Below, in pieces: positions 44,654 through 55,575 of a DNA stretch of 64,000 nucleotides. How positions within the stretch are numbered: position 1 is the stretch's first letter; every line of letters starts with the position of its first letter. This DNA is from Tupaia tana. Taxonomy: Eukaryota > Chordata > Mammalia > Scandentia > Tupaiidae. Where the stretch lies: positions 87,685,386 through 87,749,385 of the forward strand of contig JAKSZU010000005.1 of NCBI GenBank assembly GCA_026018925.1, written 5' to 3'. Made by a program: the position numbers and the translations under genes. Under the pieces are notes generated by a model, which ran no database searches, was not told the origin of the DNA, and saw nothing but the letters and a program-made list of their open reading frames with translations.

Positions 44654-44910
44654 GGGGACCAGCAGTTGGTGTAATGGCTATGTCACTGGACTCCCATGTA
44701 GTTGACTGTGGTTCAAGGTCCGGACCTGGTGGCTTAAACTCATCACAGGCATGTGTACGTGTGTGCCCAAGATCCCGAGAGGAGATTGGAGGAGAAGGGA
44801 TTGTGGCATGGCCATCCCCCATGGGGGGGGTGATTTCTCTCTTTCTGTCTCTCTGTCTCTTTCTGGCGAACGTACGTGCAGTATTGAAAAAAAAAAAAAC
44901 AACTTTTCAT
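44654..44910 (+). mobile_element. tRNA-derived SINE, long form, long TSD
   Basis: 'ggggaccagcagttggtgta' to 'ctggcgaacgtacgtgcagt' and an A-rich tail ending 'caacttttcat'. TSD aaaaaattatattatttt (44636-44653) and aaaaaattgtattatttt (44911-44928), 17/18. Confidence 0.95.
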
Positions 44911-45489
44911 AAAAAATTGTATTATTTTTATTAAACAAACACACATTTAAAGAGAAAAATTCCATCAATTGATTCATATTGCAAACAAATGTTCATCCAT
45001 AATACAAATTCTTCTTGTGTAGAAGGGGAGGAATGGATTGAAAAACTGTGGCACATATACTCTATGGAATACTAAATTCCATAATATGGTCAATGAAAAA
45101 TTCTATTTTGACTAACAGTAGTATTTTGTCAGTAGCATTTGGAGAAGGGTGGTGGAAGATATTTGATGTGGTTGAAATATACATTACTAGGAAATGTGAA
45201 TATATAATTTAAATGGTCTTTTCAGAGAAGTAGTGCATTATGGAAAATGAATACATAATTTAATCTTTTCAGAGAACAAAATAAGAGAAAGTGCATGGTG
45301 TGTAAAAAAAGAACATAGATTTTACAACACATCACATATAAGATTAAAAATTGTACATCAAAATTACTATATAATTCAGAAAATTTCATATTTTAATGTG
45401 TGCATTAAAATGTAAGATGAAATATGAAGGAGATCTATGGACAAATGTTAAAATTTATTTAGTATGAAAATATTATTTTAAGAATAATA

Positions 45490-45687
45490 GAGGGCTAGCT
45501 CCACTGCACAACAGTTACGTATCGTCCACAGGGAGCCGGATCCCACATGTCTGACTGTGGTTTCAGTCTTGGCCCGGACCGCTTAAAAAACATGTTGGGT
45601 GTGTGTGAGTGCATGCTTAAAAACCCACTGGATGGTGCTTTCTCTCTCTTTCTGTTGAGCACACATGCCATCGGGCAATTAAAAAAA
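45490..45687 (+). mobile_element. divergent tRNA-derived SINE
   Basis: Order kept: 'gggctagctccactgcacaa', 'ggatcccacatgtctgactg', 'gaccgcttaaaaaacatgtt', 'gtgagtgcatgcttaaaaac' and 'gagcacacatgccatcgggc'. Strongly diverged; the middle is shortened. Confidence 0.75.
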
Positions 45688-45706
45688 GTGTGTATATATA
45701 CATATA

Positions 45707-45760
<54 letters not shown>
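45688..45760. repeat. (TG)n(TA)n microsatellite
   Basis: Compound dinucleotide repeat in the tail of the preceding SINE. Confidence 0.95.
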
Positions 45761-45762
<2 letters not shown>

Positions 45763-46695
45763 AGGTAATGTTGATCCTTGATGTAATGAATCTGACTTTC
45801 CTCTGTGAATCTGAAGCAAAAACAGGATAAAAAAGGTAAACTATGTATTATAATCATTGTTGAGTGTAAATATTGTAAATATTTATAACATTTAACGATG
45901 CGTAGGGTTTACCCAAAGGGACGCTCAAAGTGAGTTGGAGCAGAAGGCTCAAGAACACTCTACAGAATTCAGAAGAACAAGAAAAAAGATAAGTACAATA
46001 AAGGAATAAAAGCTAGTAAAAAAGAGACAGTCTACAAATCAAACATGGATAACTGACATACACATAGAGCCCAAGGAACAATGGCACAGAAACTCATTCG
46101 AAACTGTAAAGTGCGCAGGCTGCATCTGCAGATAGATAAAGATCATCATGTGTCAGGAAAATGTAATAAAGTCGAATCAAATAAAGTACATTCTGACAAC
46201 ACACTAACCTTCAAAGATAAAGAAAAAATATTAAAGATATTGAAGCAGGTAAAAGAAGTTACAGAGAGAGAATAAATTTCACAATATTCCCATAGTGTTT
46301 TACAGTCATGGTCAATATCACAAAATAAAAAATAAATAAACTTTTCTGGGAAATATTTTTAAAGGAAAAATAAAAATTATTGAAAAATACCCAATGTAAA
46401 CTTACCAAAAATTTAAACCTTTTATGAAAAAATCAGGACTTTTTTCTATTATAGCAAAAACAAAAATTGTGTATTTGAAAATGTCATTGGTATGGCTCAG
46501 AATTACAAACTGAATATAATTATTATAATTCATAGATGTAGTTATGTGTTATATATCATTATGGTCAAAATACAATTTATATGTGTATGACAATATATTT
46601 ATAATATGAAACAATTTTACAGCATTATTCATATAGTTTAAAATTAAGTTACTTAAGAATGATTTATTTAATTGTGCTTATTCTCATTACATTTT
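45761..46695. other. no gene recognised
   Basis: 46081-46275 is an A-rich frame of about 64 codons that may be L1 or HAL1 ORF1-like; not convincing. The rest is AT-rich. Confidence 0.35.
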
Positions 46696-46838
46696 AAAAT
46701 TTGTTACAGGGCATGTGCAGTCACCAGAGAGAGACAGAGAGAGAGAAGGAAAGTAAGAAAGTAAGCCTCTAGGTCAGAGACTTGAACTACATTCGCCAGG
46801 TAGGAGTCCAACACCTTTACCACATTACCTGCTAACCC
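46696..46838 (-). mobile_element. tRNA-derived SINE, short form
   Basis: Minus strand 'aatttgttacagggcatgtg', antisense (GA)n, 'agtaagcctctaggtcagag' and the head 'tttaccacattacctgctaa'. Confidence 0.88.
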
Positions 46839-46875
46839 TTAAATTAATTTTAGGTAGCGAAAAATGTTCACACTT

Positions 46876-46961
46876 TGGACAAGCTGGTGGGTAAGGCAAC
46901 TGGATTGCACATTGCTGACTGAGAAGTTTGAGTACCAGATCTGACAGGTTGAAAACCTTGC

Positions 46962-46999
<38 letters not shown>

Positions 47000-47130
47000 A
47001 GAAACTCTAAGGAGAGATTGAAGGAGAAGGGATTGTGGTGTGGCTCTCTACGCTGGGGTAAAGGGAATGTTATTTCACCCTCTTTCTGTCTCTCTCTCTC
47101 TCCCACTAGTGCATGCACCATAGTGGAAAA
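46876..47130 (+). mobile_element. tRNA-derived SINE, long form, with (TG)n
   Basis: 'ttggacaagctggtgggtaa' head. A (TG)n run (46963-46996) replaces the GTGTGCGTGC part of the middle. Then 'gagattgaaggagaagggat' and the end 'gtgcatgcaccatagtgg'. Confidence 0.85.
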
Positions 47131-47280
47131 AAGAAAGAGAGAAAGAGAGAAAGAAGGAAGGAAGGAAGGAAGGAAGGAAGGAAGGAAGGAAGGAAGGAAG
47201 GAAGAAAAGGAAGGAAGGAAGGAAGGAAGGAAGGAAGGAAGGAAGGAAGGAAGGAAGGAAGAAAGAAAAGAAAGAATGAA
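47131..47280. repeat. (AAGG)n microsatellite
   Basis: Long tetranucleotide run grown from the A-rich tail of the SINE at 46876-47130. It keeps frames open on both strands for up to about 165 codons, which is not evidence of coding. Confidence 0.97.
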
Positions 47281-47880
47281 AAAAAAAGAAACGAGAAGAA
47301 AAAGAAAATTTCCCACTCTTTATTCAATTTTCTCTACCATGACATTAATTCGAACTGAGGATAAATCATGTATGGCTTTCATGACTGTGATTCTGTTAGT
47401 TAGGTTACAGGTAACACACCTTATTGTTTAGGTAAATTTTTTCAGTAATACAAAGTAGGTGAGATGATTCTGGAGCAGAGATCAGACTATCATCAATTTA
47501 ATAACAAATGTAACACAAAATTTTAGTTCATCTACATGGGGTGCACTATCTCTAGTATCAAGTACATTTATTATCTTTATATACATTAAATAAATTACTT
47601 ATTTCTTCAATAGGTGTACTCAGACTATTATTATGAGAACAGAAATGTCCTAAAGTTGAAGCTATCTACTTAAGTAGAAGATTAGACGATATTGGTTTAA
47701 CAGGAAAAACACATGGGCTTATTGTAATGATAGTGATAAATATAAAAAGAACTATGAAACTACCTATTGAAAGAATGATGCCAAATTTTTTAAATGAAGA
47801 CCCTGTTTGGGTTAGTTGCAATCCTAATACTACCCTCATTTCCTTTATTAAAATGAATGATCAAATGTGTTTTATTTTGA
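47281..47880. other. no gene recognised
   Basis: AT-rich sequence without repeat signature. Confidence 0.4.
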
Positions 47881-48114
47881 GAGATTTTTTTTTTTTTTTT
47901 TTTGCTATAGCATGCTTGCACTCACTGGAGAGACAGAGACAGCGAGAAACCACCTCCCAAGGAGGATGGCCACGTCACAATCCCTTCTCCTCCATTCTAT
48001 CAGGATCTTGGCCACACATGCACATGCACCCGGTATAAGATTTAAGCCACCAGGTCCACAATTGGTCAACTAAGTGAGAGTCCAGCAACACAAATATTAT
48101 GCCATCTGCTGGTC
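47881..48114 (-). mobile_element. tRNA-derived SINE, long form
   Basis: Minus strand: T run, 'gctatagcatgcttgcactc', 'ccaaggaggatggccacgtc' and the head 'attatgccatctgctggtcc'. Confidence 0.92.
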
Positions 48115-48115
48115 C

Positions 48116-49330
48116 TATGACCAAACTTTTTATTTGAGAATAATCACAAATTTACAGAAGAGTTGAAAAAATAGATTAAAAAGAAAATTCAATATTTTTT
48201 AAAGAGATATTTTTGTTCTAGGGCACAGGTATTGCCAGGGAGACAGAGACACTCCAATGGCAGTCAAGTACGTGGAAATCCAGAAATATAACCATTAAGC
48301 CATCTGCTGGTCCCCCATATATTCTTTAACTTATACTTACCAATGATTTTTTTCTCCCATTTTCTTTACTATTCTGTCTTTCTGAAAGTGTACACATGCA
48401 CATGAATTAATTTTTCCTAATTTTTTTTGGCAATTTGTTGTTTTTATCATGTCTGCTGGTAACTAAAAACAAAATTTTCTCACATAATAGCACAAATTAA
48501 CATTGATAAGATCCTTTAATATCCATTGTTATTTTGTTTTGTCAGTTTACTTAATAACTAATAATGATCTGCATAGCATTTTTCACTCTTTACTACAAGA
48601 TTTAGTTCCAGGATAATCATTGAGTTCCGTTGTCTTCTGTCTTTTTTTTTCCTTTAATCTGAAACAATCTCCCATGATCAAAGTCACATTCTGCATTTCA
48701 GGTCAAAAGATTAAATAAATGATTTGTGTCCTTTTCAGGTCTCATCTATCCCTCTTTTGTGATTTTAAGTTTGATCATCTGATCAAAGTGTTCTGTGGCT
48801 TTTCCAGTATGTAGTGACTATATCTTCTTTGCAAATGACAAGCAATCTGTCAGATTACACTTAAAACAAGAGAAAATATACTTCTTACATCTTTCATTCA
48901 GCTCTCTACTCCAATTTTGCATCAATGATTATTCTTGCCTGGAGCAATCTAGCTATACAATGATGATTCCAAAATGATAGTTTTTCAATTTCAGCATTTT
49001 TTGTGCACTAATCAGTCATTATTCTGTTAGAAAATTCCATACTTTCTCTATCATAAGTTTATCTATACATAGATAAATTTGTTTATTTCTTTGTCTATTT
49101 ATTTATTTATGTGTTTCATTTATTTATATTCTATTACTTTTGGTTTTCTTTTTCTATTACTGTTCTTTATCAGTATTAATGTTAAAATTGTCCCAGATTT
49201 GACTAAAGGAGGCCCTTCAACTTAGTCCTTTGCACTTTTCACTTGTCCAATTAAATTTTTATTTTTGGAGAAGCATTTTTATGCTCTTTTATAAGGAGAT
49301 GCTGCAGGCTCATCTCAAGCCTTTCCTATG
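48116..49330 (-). repeat. ancient mammalian repeat, probably L1-type, antisense
   Basis: Phrases of a known old repeat occur in order: 'tatttgagaataatcacaaa', 'tttaatctgaaacaatctcc', 'gatttgtgtccttttcaggt', 'ttgatcatctgatcaaagtg', 'aaaattgtcccagatttgac' and 'gatgctgcaggctcatctca'. Orientation and family are inferred. A SINE (48200-48314) interrupts it. Confidence 0.55.
48200..48314 (-). mobile_element. tRNA-derived SINE with large internal deletion
   Basis: Minus strand: 'gatatttttgttctagggca', then 'cagagacactcc' joins straight to the head 'aatggcagtcaagtacgtgg' ... 'gccatctgctggtcccc'. The whole middle is missing. Confidence 0.85.
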
Positions 49331-49800
49331 CTAGTCCTTAAATTAGCTTCTTCTCTGAGAAAGTCTTCTTTCTTTAGCCAGTAATGAAATTACAAAGCAA
49401 AATTTAAATGCATGCTAAATGTGCTTATGGCTATCAGGATAGCCTTGTTCTAGATTCTCTAACTGAACTATATGTGGAAAGTAAATGTTTACACTAATAC
49501 CTCAAATTTTATTCTACACTCACAGGACTCTTTGCTTTGAGATATTCCCTATTTTAATTTCTTTCTTCAACAGTAATAGTGCAGGGTCTCAACAATAGCA
49601 GCACATTTATTTATCTGCACGGTTTTCTTTTCCAGTATGCCTACATAGTACTGATGGTTATTGATTCAGTGGATATAGTTTTAGAAAATATTTTTGCAAA
49701 TGTGAGTAATGGAGAAAAGAGCATAAAAATAGAGCAATTGAAATGATTTGGTCCGAGAAGTAGAAACAAAAAAACAATGAGGAAAAAAAAAACAAATATT
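49331..49800. other. no gene recognised
   Basis: AT-rich; may continue the ancient repeat before it or the old L1 after it. Confidence 0.3.
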
Positions 49801-51450
49801 GTGATCAAGTCTTTTAACCCAAGGATACAAGTTTGGTTTAAAACCTGAAAATAAATGATCTAATATATCATAAATGAGTTTAGCTTCTCAAAGGCCTTCA
49901 AATAGAACTACCGTATGATCTAGCACTTCCACTCTTGGGTATCTACCCAAAAAACAGGTGAACTCTCAGTCAGAAAAGCTCTTGCACAGCTATATTTATT
50001 GCAGCACTATACAAGATTGCTAAGACATGGAATCAACCCAAATGACCATGAATGGATGAATGATTTGAAAAAGTGTGGCATGTATTATTTAGCCATAAAA
50101 AAAAAAAAAAAACAAGGCCCTAGAATTTGAAAGAAAGTAGATGAATATGAAAGATTTTTGCTGAGTGAAGCAAGTCAGGCTATGAAAGAGAGACACTGTA
50201 TGTCTCCACTTAACATATATAGACTGCCTGCACTCTATGGTAGAGAAAGGAGGACATAAAAGCATTAAAAATTGTAGTGAACACCAGTGACAAAGTGGAA
50301 GGAGAGTATGGGAGTGGAAGAGTGCAGGAAAAGAAATTAGGGGGGAAAATGGAGAGATAAGATAATTTGTGGGACACAGATATAGTTTGTTATCTGTTGA
50401 TGAGGATGTGTATAGTATTCTCAACTGGACTGAGATGTGTATCATGCTGAGTAAAGTCTCTTTACAATCTAAGTGATGTATAGTGATTGAATGTATAAAT
50501 AATAACAATAAAATTAAAAATCAAAAAATGAGTTTAGCAAGTTTATAGAATGAAAGATTAGAATGTAAGAATCTATAGTATTTTTATGTACTTGCAATGA
50601 ACAATCTGGAAATAAAATTAAGAAATATTCCTGAAGAATGTCATCATAAATAAAAATGTATTTTAAATATAACTGAAGAAATGAAAACTAGAAAATGGTA
50701 TTGAAAGAAACCAAAGATCTTAATAAAAATTAAAATAGCCACCCTCTTGAATAGAATGCTTAATATCATTAAAGTAGGAATTTTCCCAACTAGCTGGTAC
50801 ATAAGACAATTCCCAATGTCATCAATCATCAGGGACTTGCAAATCAGAACCTCAATGAGATAATATAAAATACTACTAGGATGACTGAATTAAAAAGTAA
50901 GATAACAAGTATTGGTAAAGATATGGAGAAACTGGAACTCTCATACACTGATTTTGGACATGTAAATGATTCGGACACTATGAAAACAGTCTAACAGTGC
51001 CTTAAATGAGTGAAAACTGAGTTACCATACATCCAGCAATTTCTACTCCTGGGCATGAACAAAGAGAAATGAAAAACCTAAGCACAATATTTATACCAGC
51101 TAGTTGAGTATTTCATAATAGCCAAAACCATAGAAACAATCTGAAAGTTCATCAATAGACAAATGGATAACAAAATGTGGCATATGCAAAAAATACAGTA
51201 TTATTTATTCATAAAGAGAAATGGCATATTTATGTGTGCTACGACATAATCTTGAAACATGATAGTAAGCGAAATGATCTAGTTACAAAAGAACACATAG
51301 TGCATGATTCCATTTGTGTGAAATTCCAGAATAGGGAAATCTAAATATATAGTAAGTAGGTTAATGGTTGTTTTAGGACTGGGGGTGGTGGAGACAAGAG
51401 AATGGGTAAGGCAAGATGTAAAGTATAAAAACATTATACATGAGGTAATA
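49801..51450 (+). mobile_element. old L1, ORF2 and 3' part, interrupted by a younger L1
   Basis: ORF2-like text 'cttgcaatgaacaatctgga' then 'aataaaattaagaaa' (50590) is followed at about 50815-51450 by ORF2 end and 3' UTR ('gatatggagaaactggaact', 'catgattccatttgtgtgaa', 'ttaatggttgttttaggact'). ORF2 order jumps near 50820, so an internal deletion is likely. Confidence 0.7.
49885..50525 (+). mobile_element. L1 3' end, 5' truncated, exact TSD
   Basis: Starts 'ttctcaaaggccttcaaata' in ORF2, then the local 3' UTR and an A-rich tail. The 13-bp TSD aaatgagtttagc is exact at 49872-49884 and 50526-50538. A frame in this copy is open for about 140 codons antisense; not a gene. Confidence 0.93.
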
Positions 51451-51469
51451 AAAATATTTAAAAACAGAC

Positions 51470-51670
51470 CCAATCTTTGTGGCACAGCTGGTACCATACC
51501 GAACTGCAGAGCTGGAAGACACATGATCAGTCTGTGGTTCATAGTCCAGTCAGTCTGAAAACATGCCAGGCATGTGCGTATGGGGGGAAAAGGACTATGG
51601 TCACCCTGTGGAGGTGCTTCTATCTCTCTCTCTCATACATGTGCACACACTCTGTCAAGATATTTTTTAA
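51470..51670 (+). mobile_element. divergent SINE-like unit
   Basis: 'cagtctgtggttcatagtcc', 'aaaacatgccaggcatgtgc' and 'gcttctatctctctctctca' follow the main SINE's order, but the head ('ctttgtggcacagctggtac') differs. Either an old variant or a related family. Confidence 0.5.
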
Positions 51671-52799
51671 TGTTCTAAAACTGATTGTGATTATGCATAT
51701 CTATATAAATATTGTAAGAACAATAAATTATATACTTTAATAGGTGAGCTATGTGATATGTAAATTTGATAATTTGTTTTATTATCAATGGTTTTGTATT
51801 TAATAAAGACATTTTATGCTTTCAATTCTCAGCAGATTTGAATTTCTATTCAACTTGTTCCAAAACAAATGATTTGTAGACACAAAAACACAAACACCTA
51901 GGGATGCATACATAGATGCATTAACTTAAAAAATATAATAAAACAATATTTTAATGATAATGATGAAAATGCCATTTTTTCTAAATCCTATTTTTCTTCC
52001 ATTAACATGTTTAATTGTTTACAAAATGCCTTAATTTGGATTTTTCTAAATCACTCTACTAGATGAAATCCAAATCCTATTTTTCCAAAAAATTGAATAG
52101 TAGCCTTTGTTGTATGTAAAATGATTAAGTCAAGTTAAAATAAATTTCATTTTTGTGCATATGTAGACATAATAAGCACAGGTTTTCACACAATTATTAA
52201 ATGAAATTGGCCTATTACTGTTTGGTTTCTGTACCTTTTCTTAATGAAAAAAAAAAAAAACATATCTTTATTGTCTCTCTTAGTTCATACCCCAGCCAAA
52301 TTAATTTCACAGCCTACAAGTGATTACTTCATTCCTCTCTTTTCTTTTTTTTATTTTATTTTTTTTTTGCCTTTTTCCTAGCCTTGCCTCTTTCCATTCT
52401 CAGTCTATAAATACTCCTTATCAGAACACAGAACTCTATCCATTTATTCTTTTAACCACCTCCCACAACAACTCCCTTCTGTATCACTCAACTCATTCCC
52501 ATCTCCCACCACTAGCTTTCTCCTCTCATCTGTCCATGATGTTTTAGAAATCAGTAAAAATGTAGAAAATGTAGTGTATCTTGAGTATAGACTCAATATG
52601 ATAGACAGGTCAGAGGCCAAAGCATTTTCTTTTCTTTGACTATAAAGCCAGGGCAAGGGTACATGTCTACAGCTCAGTGAATTAGGGGTTCTCTAACAAG
52701 ACTTTGAATCCTTTTAGGATTTTAGGCATCCATGATCCAAATTGCTGGATCTTTCTTAAATTTTATTTTATTATTTATTTTATTTATTTATGTATTTAT
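51671..52799. other. no gene; AT-rich
   Basis: 52360-52520 is a pyrimidine-rich stretch. (TTTA)n at 52758-52800 probably belongs to the next SINE's tail. No exon recognised. Confidence 0.4.
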
Positions 52800-53007
52800 T
52801 TTTAGAAGAGGTTTTTGCTATAGTGTGCATGTACTCTCCAGAAAGACAGAGACAGAGAGACAGAAAGTGAGAAATCACCCCCCAGGGGGGATGGCCATGC
52901 CGCAATCACTTCACCTCCATTTTCCTCTTGGTATCTTCGGCATGCATGTACATACACCTGGTCTGGGACTTGAACTACAGTTGACTACATGGGAGTCCAT
53001 TACGCCC
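52800..53007 (-). mobile_element. tRNA-derived SINE, long form, with deletions
   Basis: Minus strand: 'gtttttgctatagtgtgcat', 'caccccccaggggggatggc' and the head 'ggagtccattacgcccc', which lacks the bases between the anticodon-arm part and the A box. Confidence 0.88.
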
Positions 53008-53012
53008 CCAAG

Positions 53013-53080
53013 TTGCTGGATCTAAGACTCAAACTGTGAAGTTGACCATGTGGGATTCAGCCACCATGATATTGGCTGGG
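53013..53080 (-). mobile_element. tRNA-derived SINE head fragment
   Basis: Minus-strand head only: 'agactcaaactgtgaagttg', 'accatgtgggattcagccac', 'catgatattggctgggcc'. Confidence 0.75.
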
Positions 53081-53089
53081 CCAAGATCA

Positions 53090-53345
53090 CTTTTATTTTT
53101 TTATTATTTTTAAAATATTTTTTATTTTAATTTCTTTTATGCATTTAATCTCATGTTACTTAGGTTACAAAGTGAATATTCCAGCATGTGTACACTTCTC
53201 ACCAGTCCAGTTGACAATACTATAAATTTATCTTCAATAGATAATAATCCATTTCTTTGTCCCATAAATGACTTGCCTTTCTATTTTTCTCGTTAATGTC
53301 CTTCCTGAGACAGAATGTTGTTTCATTTTATATAAGGGGAATTCA
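53090..53345 (-). mobile_element. L1 3' UTR fragment
   Basis: Antisense: 'gcatttaatctcatgttact', 'ccagtccagttgacaatact' and 'atgtccttcctgagac', matching the style of 63790-64000. Confidence 0.7.
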
Positions 53346-53349
53346 AAAA

Positions 53350-53462
53350 TTAATGAGAGCATATGCACAAGTGGAATTTTCTAGCTGCCAGGTCTAGAAC
53401 TTGACCCACAGTCAGACATGTTAGAGTCCAGTGCCTTAAACACCACACCACCTTCTGGCCTC
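53350..53462 (-). mobile_element. tRNA-derived SINE, short form, partial
   Basis: Minus strand: 'gagcatatgcacaagtgg', 'agctgccaggtctagaactt' and the head 'acaccacaccaccttctggc'. The (GA)n part is lost. Confidence 0.75.
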
Positions 53463-54251
53463 TTTAACGTATCTAATAAGCCATTGATTTTTTTAAAAAA
53501 AATAGGCATAGGACTTGAAGAGATATTTTTCTAAATATAATAAAAATATAGTCAGCAAGTGCAATCAAAGCTTCTCAACATTATTCAGTCTCATTGAAAT
53601 GCAAAAAAAAAGAGAGAGAAAGAAAAACAGTGAGAAACCACTTCACACCTACTAGAATAGCACAGTTGAGAAAGGGAAAATAAGTATTGGCAAAGATGTG
53701 GAAAAATTGGTACCCTCATACATGGTGATAGGAATGTAAAATGATATAGGTGCTGTGGGGAACATTTCAGCATTTTTTCAATAAATTAAACATATAAATA
53801 TCAAATGATAAGCTAAATTTATAAATATCATATGGTCCTCCTATTCCACTCCTTCATATATATCCAAAACAATAAAAAACATTTGTCAAAGTATGCACAC
53901 AAATTTTTGTAGTAGTATTAATAACAGGCAAAAATTGACAACCAGCTTAAATGTCTATCACCCAATGAATGGACAACAAAATATGTTGTATGTTAAATCC
54001 ATGTAGCGGAATATCATTCTTCCACACAAAACGTTATAGTAATATATGCTATAAAATGAGTGATTCTTGAAAACACTATGCAGTGTGAGAGCAATACACA
54101 GAAGGCTGCCTGTTGTATAAATAGGTGAATACACAGCATTGTCAAGGACTGAGGGGAAAGAATAGCTATAATAGCTCTATGGGTAAGGGTTTTACATAGA
54201 CCTACATAATAAAGATTTTAAATGTACTAAATGCTACTGTGTTGTATACTT

Positions 54252-54948
54252 TGATGCCTTGGCCTGCGAGGCAGAGGGCCATGGAATCCCAGGGGGAAAT
54301 GGCCAGCAATTGAGAAAGAATAGACAGACTGACAGGTAGAAAAAGCTGGGATTGGGTGACCAGGTATCTCTGACAAAGTGCACTGCGGTCCTTAGCATTC
54401 CAATGGTTTATTGTTTTATACAGCAATAGGGGAGGATGAAAGTGAAGGGAAAGCCAGGTATTTTCTATTGTCACGGCTGTGGAGCATCTTGTGTTCCATG
54501 GTTCTTGAATCTGATAGTTCTAAACAAGTTTCTCTTGGTCTTCTCTGGCTGACACTCAACTTCCTTTAATTTACACTGCCCTGCAGTACAACAGTAAATA
54601 GTGTCCTTGTTAGAGCTTCAGTTTGCCCTGCAGCATCAGCACAAAGACCATCTACTTTAGAGAGATTTTTGCTATAGGGCACAGTGTGCTCACCAGAGAG
54701 ACAGAGAGAGAGACCGAGGGACAGGAAGTGAGAAATCACCCCCCCCCCCAGGGGGGATGGCCACACCACAACCCCTTCCCCTTCACTCTCCTCTAGGGAT
54801 CTTGGGCACACAAGCCCAGCATGAGTTAGTCATTGGGCCCAGGACTTGAACCAAGTGGGAGTGCAGTGACTTAATCATTATACCATCTGCTGGTCCCCCA
54901 TGTCTACTTTAAAGGTCACTGGTGTCTTATCCAGGTCTGCTGACTCCA
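54252..54948 (-). mobile_element. LTR-like insert, family unknown
   Basis: It interrupts the L1 3' UTR cleanly. It is less AT-rich than its flanks. On the minus strand TATAAAACAATAAACC (complement of about 54399-54420) offers overlapping TATA-like and poly(A)-like signals. Ends approximate TG...CA on the plus strand. A SINE (54656-54898) lies inside. LTR identity is an inference. Confidence 0.45.
54656..54898 (-). mobile_element. tRNA-derived SINE, long form
   Basis: Minus strand: 'tagagagatttttgctatag', C9 patch, 'ggccacaccacaaccccttc' and the head 'ataccatctgctggtcccc'. Probable TSD around 'tctacttta' (about 54651 and 54903). Confidence 0.92.
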
Positions 54949-55015
54949 TAGACTTAAATGTTTAAAATAACAAATTTATCTTACGAATTTTATAAGAAAA
55001 TGCAAATGTGAACTA

Positions 55016-55575
55016 AAAGATGCAATTATTTCAACCCACACCCCCCCAAATATATAATGTAGTTAATGTTGAAGGATCATACAGTTTGAGTTTACTCATT
55101 CATTATTCATATCTACTCAGATTTTCAAATATCAAATAAATGGACTGATTTATTTTTTGGCTAAATAATTGCCTAGATCATATAAGATGAGAAATAGTAT
55201 TTAAATTTTCACCCTTTTTATGTTGCCAAAATGGGTCACAGTGTTTTATCCATTTTGATAGGATTTATTTAAATAAAGGCATAGGCTGATTTTCCAGTGG
55301 CAGGCTGAAAAAGAATTTTTTCGGGTTTTCATTTATATTCAAAGCAAATGTCAGCTATTGCCATGTTTCTTAGTGTGTATGTCAAGCATCCTTCAAAAAT
55401 TAAATTAAAAGAGAAAGTTAGTGTTCACGGTTTTTGAGGCAGAATTATTTTAACTATTTCCATTAGCATAGGGATCTGTGAAAATGTTGTAATGTCTATA
55501 AATAGTCAGCAGATATCATTCTCTCTATGATATAAACATGACAACAAATAATTGAAACCATGTAAAATTTCAGTT
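55016..55575. other. no gene recognised
   Basis: AT-rich. 55240-55540 is free of repeat signatures. Confidence 0.4.

Larger units (their letters stand above)
43785..45090 (+). mobile_element. old L1 ORF2 3' region, interrupted
   Basis: Weak plus-strand L1 order: 'tcattagtcatcagaaaaat' then 'gcaatttaaactggg' (43895), 'gatgcaaattaaaacatgat' (44500) and 'aactgtggcacatatactct' (45043). Two SINEs interrupt it. It may be more than one element. Confidence 0.45.
53500..55015 (+). mobile_element. old L1 3' region, split by an LTR-like insert
   Basis: Left part 53500-54251: 'ctcattgaaatgcaaaaaaa', 'cacttcacacctactagaat', 'tactaaatgctactgtgttg' then 'tatactt'. Right part from about 54950: 'aaatgtttaaaataacaaat', which continues the L1 3' UTR. 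Confidence 0.7.

Noticed and set aside
46825-47431. Frame of about 165 codons with Lys/Glu/Gly repeats, and its antisense Phe/Leu/Pro/Ser frame
   Set aside because: Produced by the (AAGG)n microsatellite, which has no stop codons in several frames.
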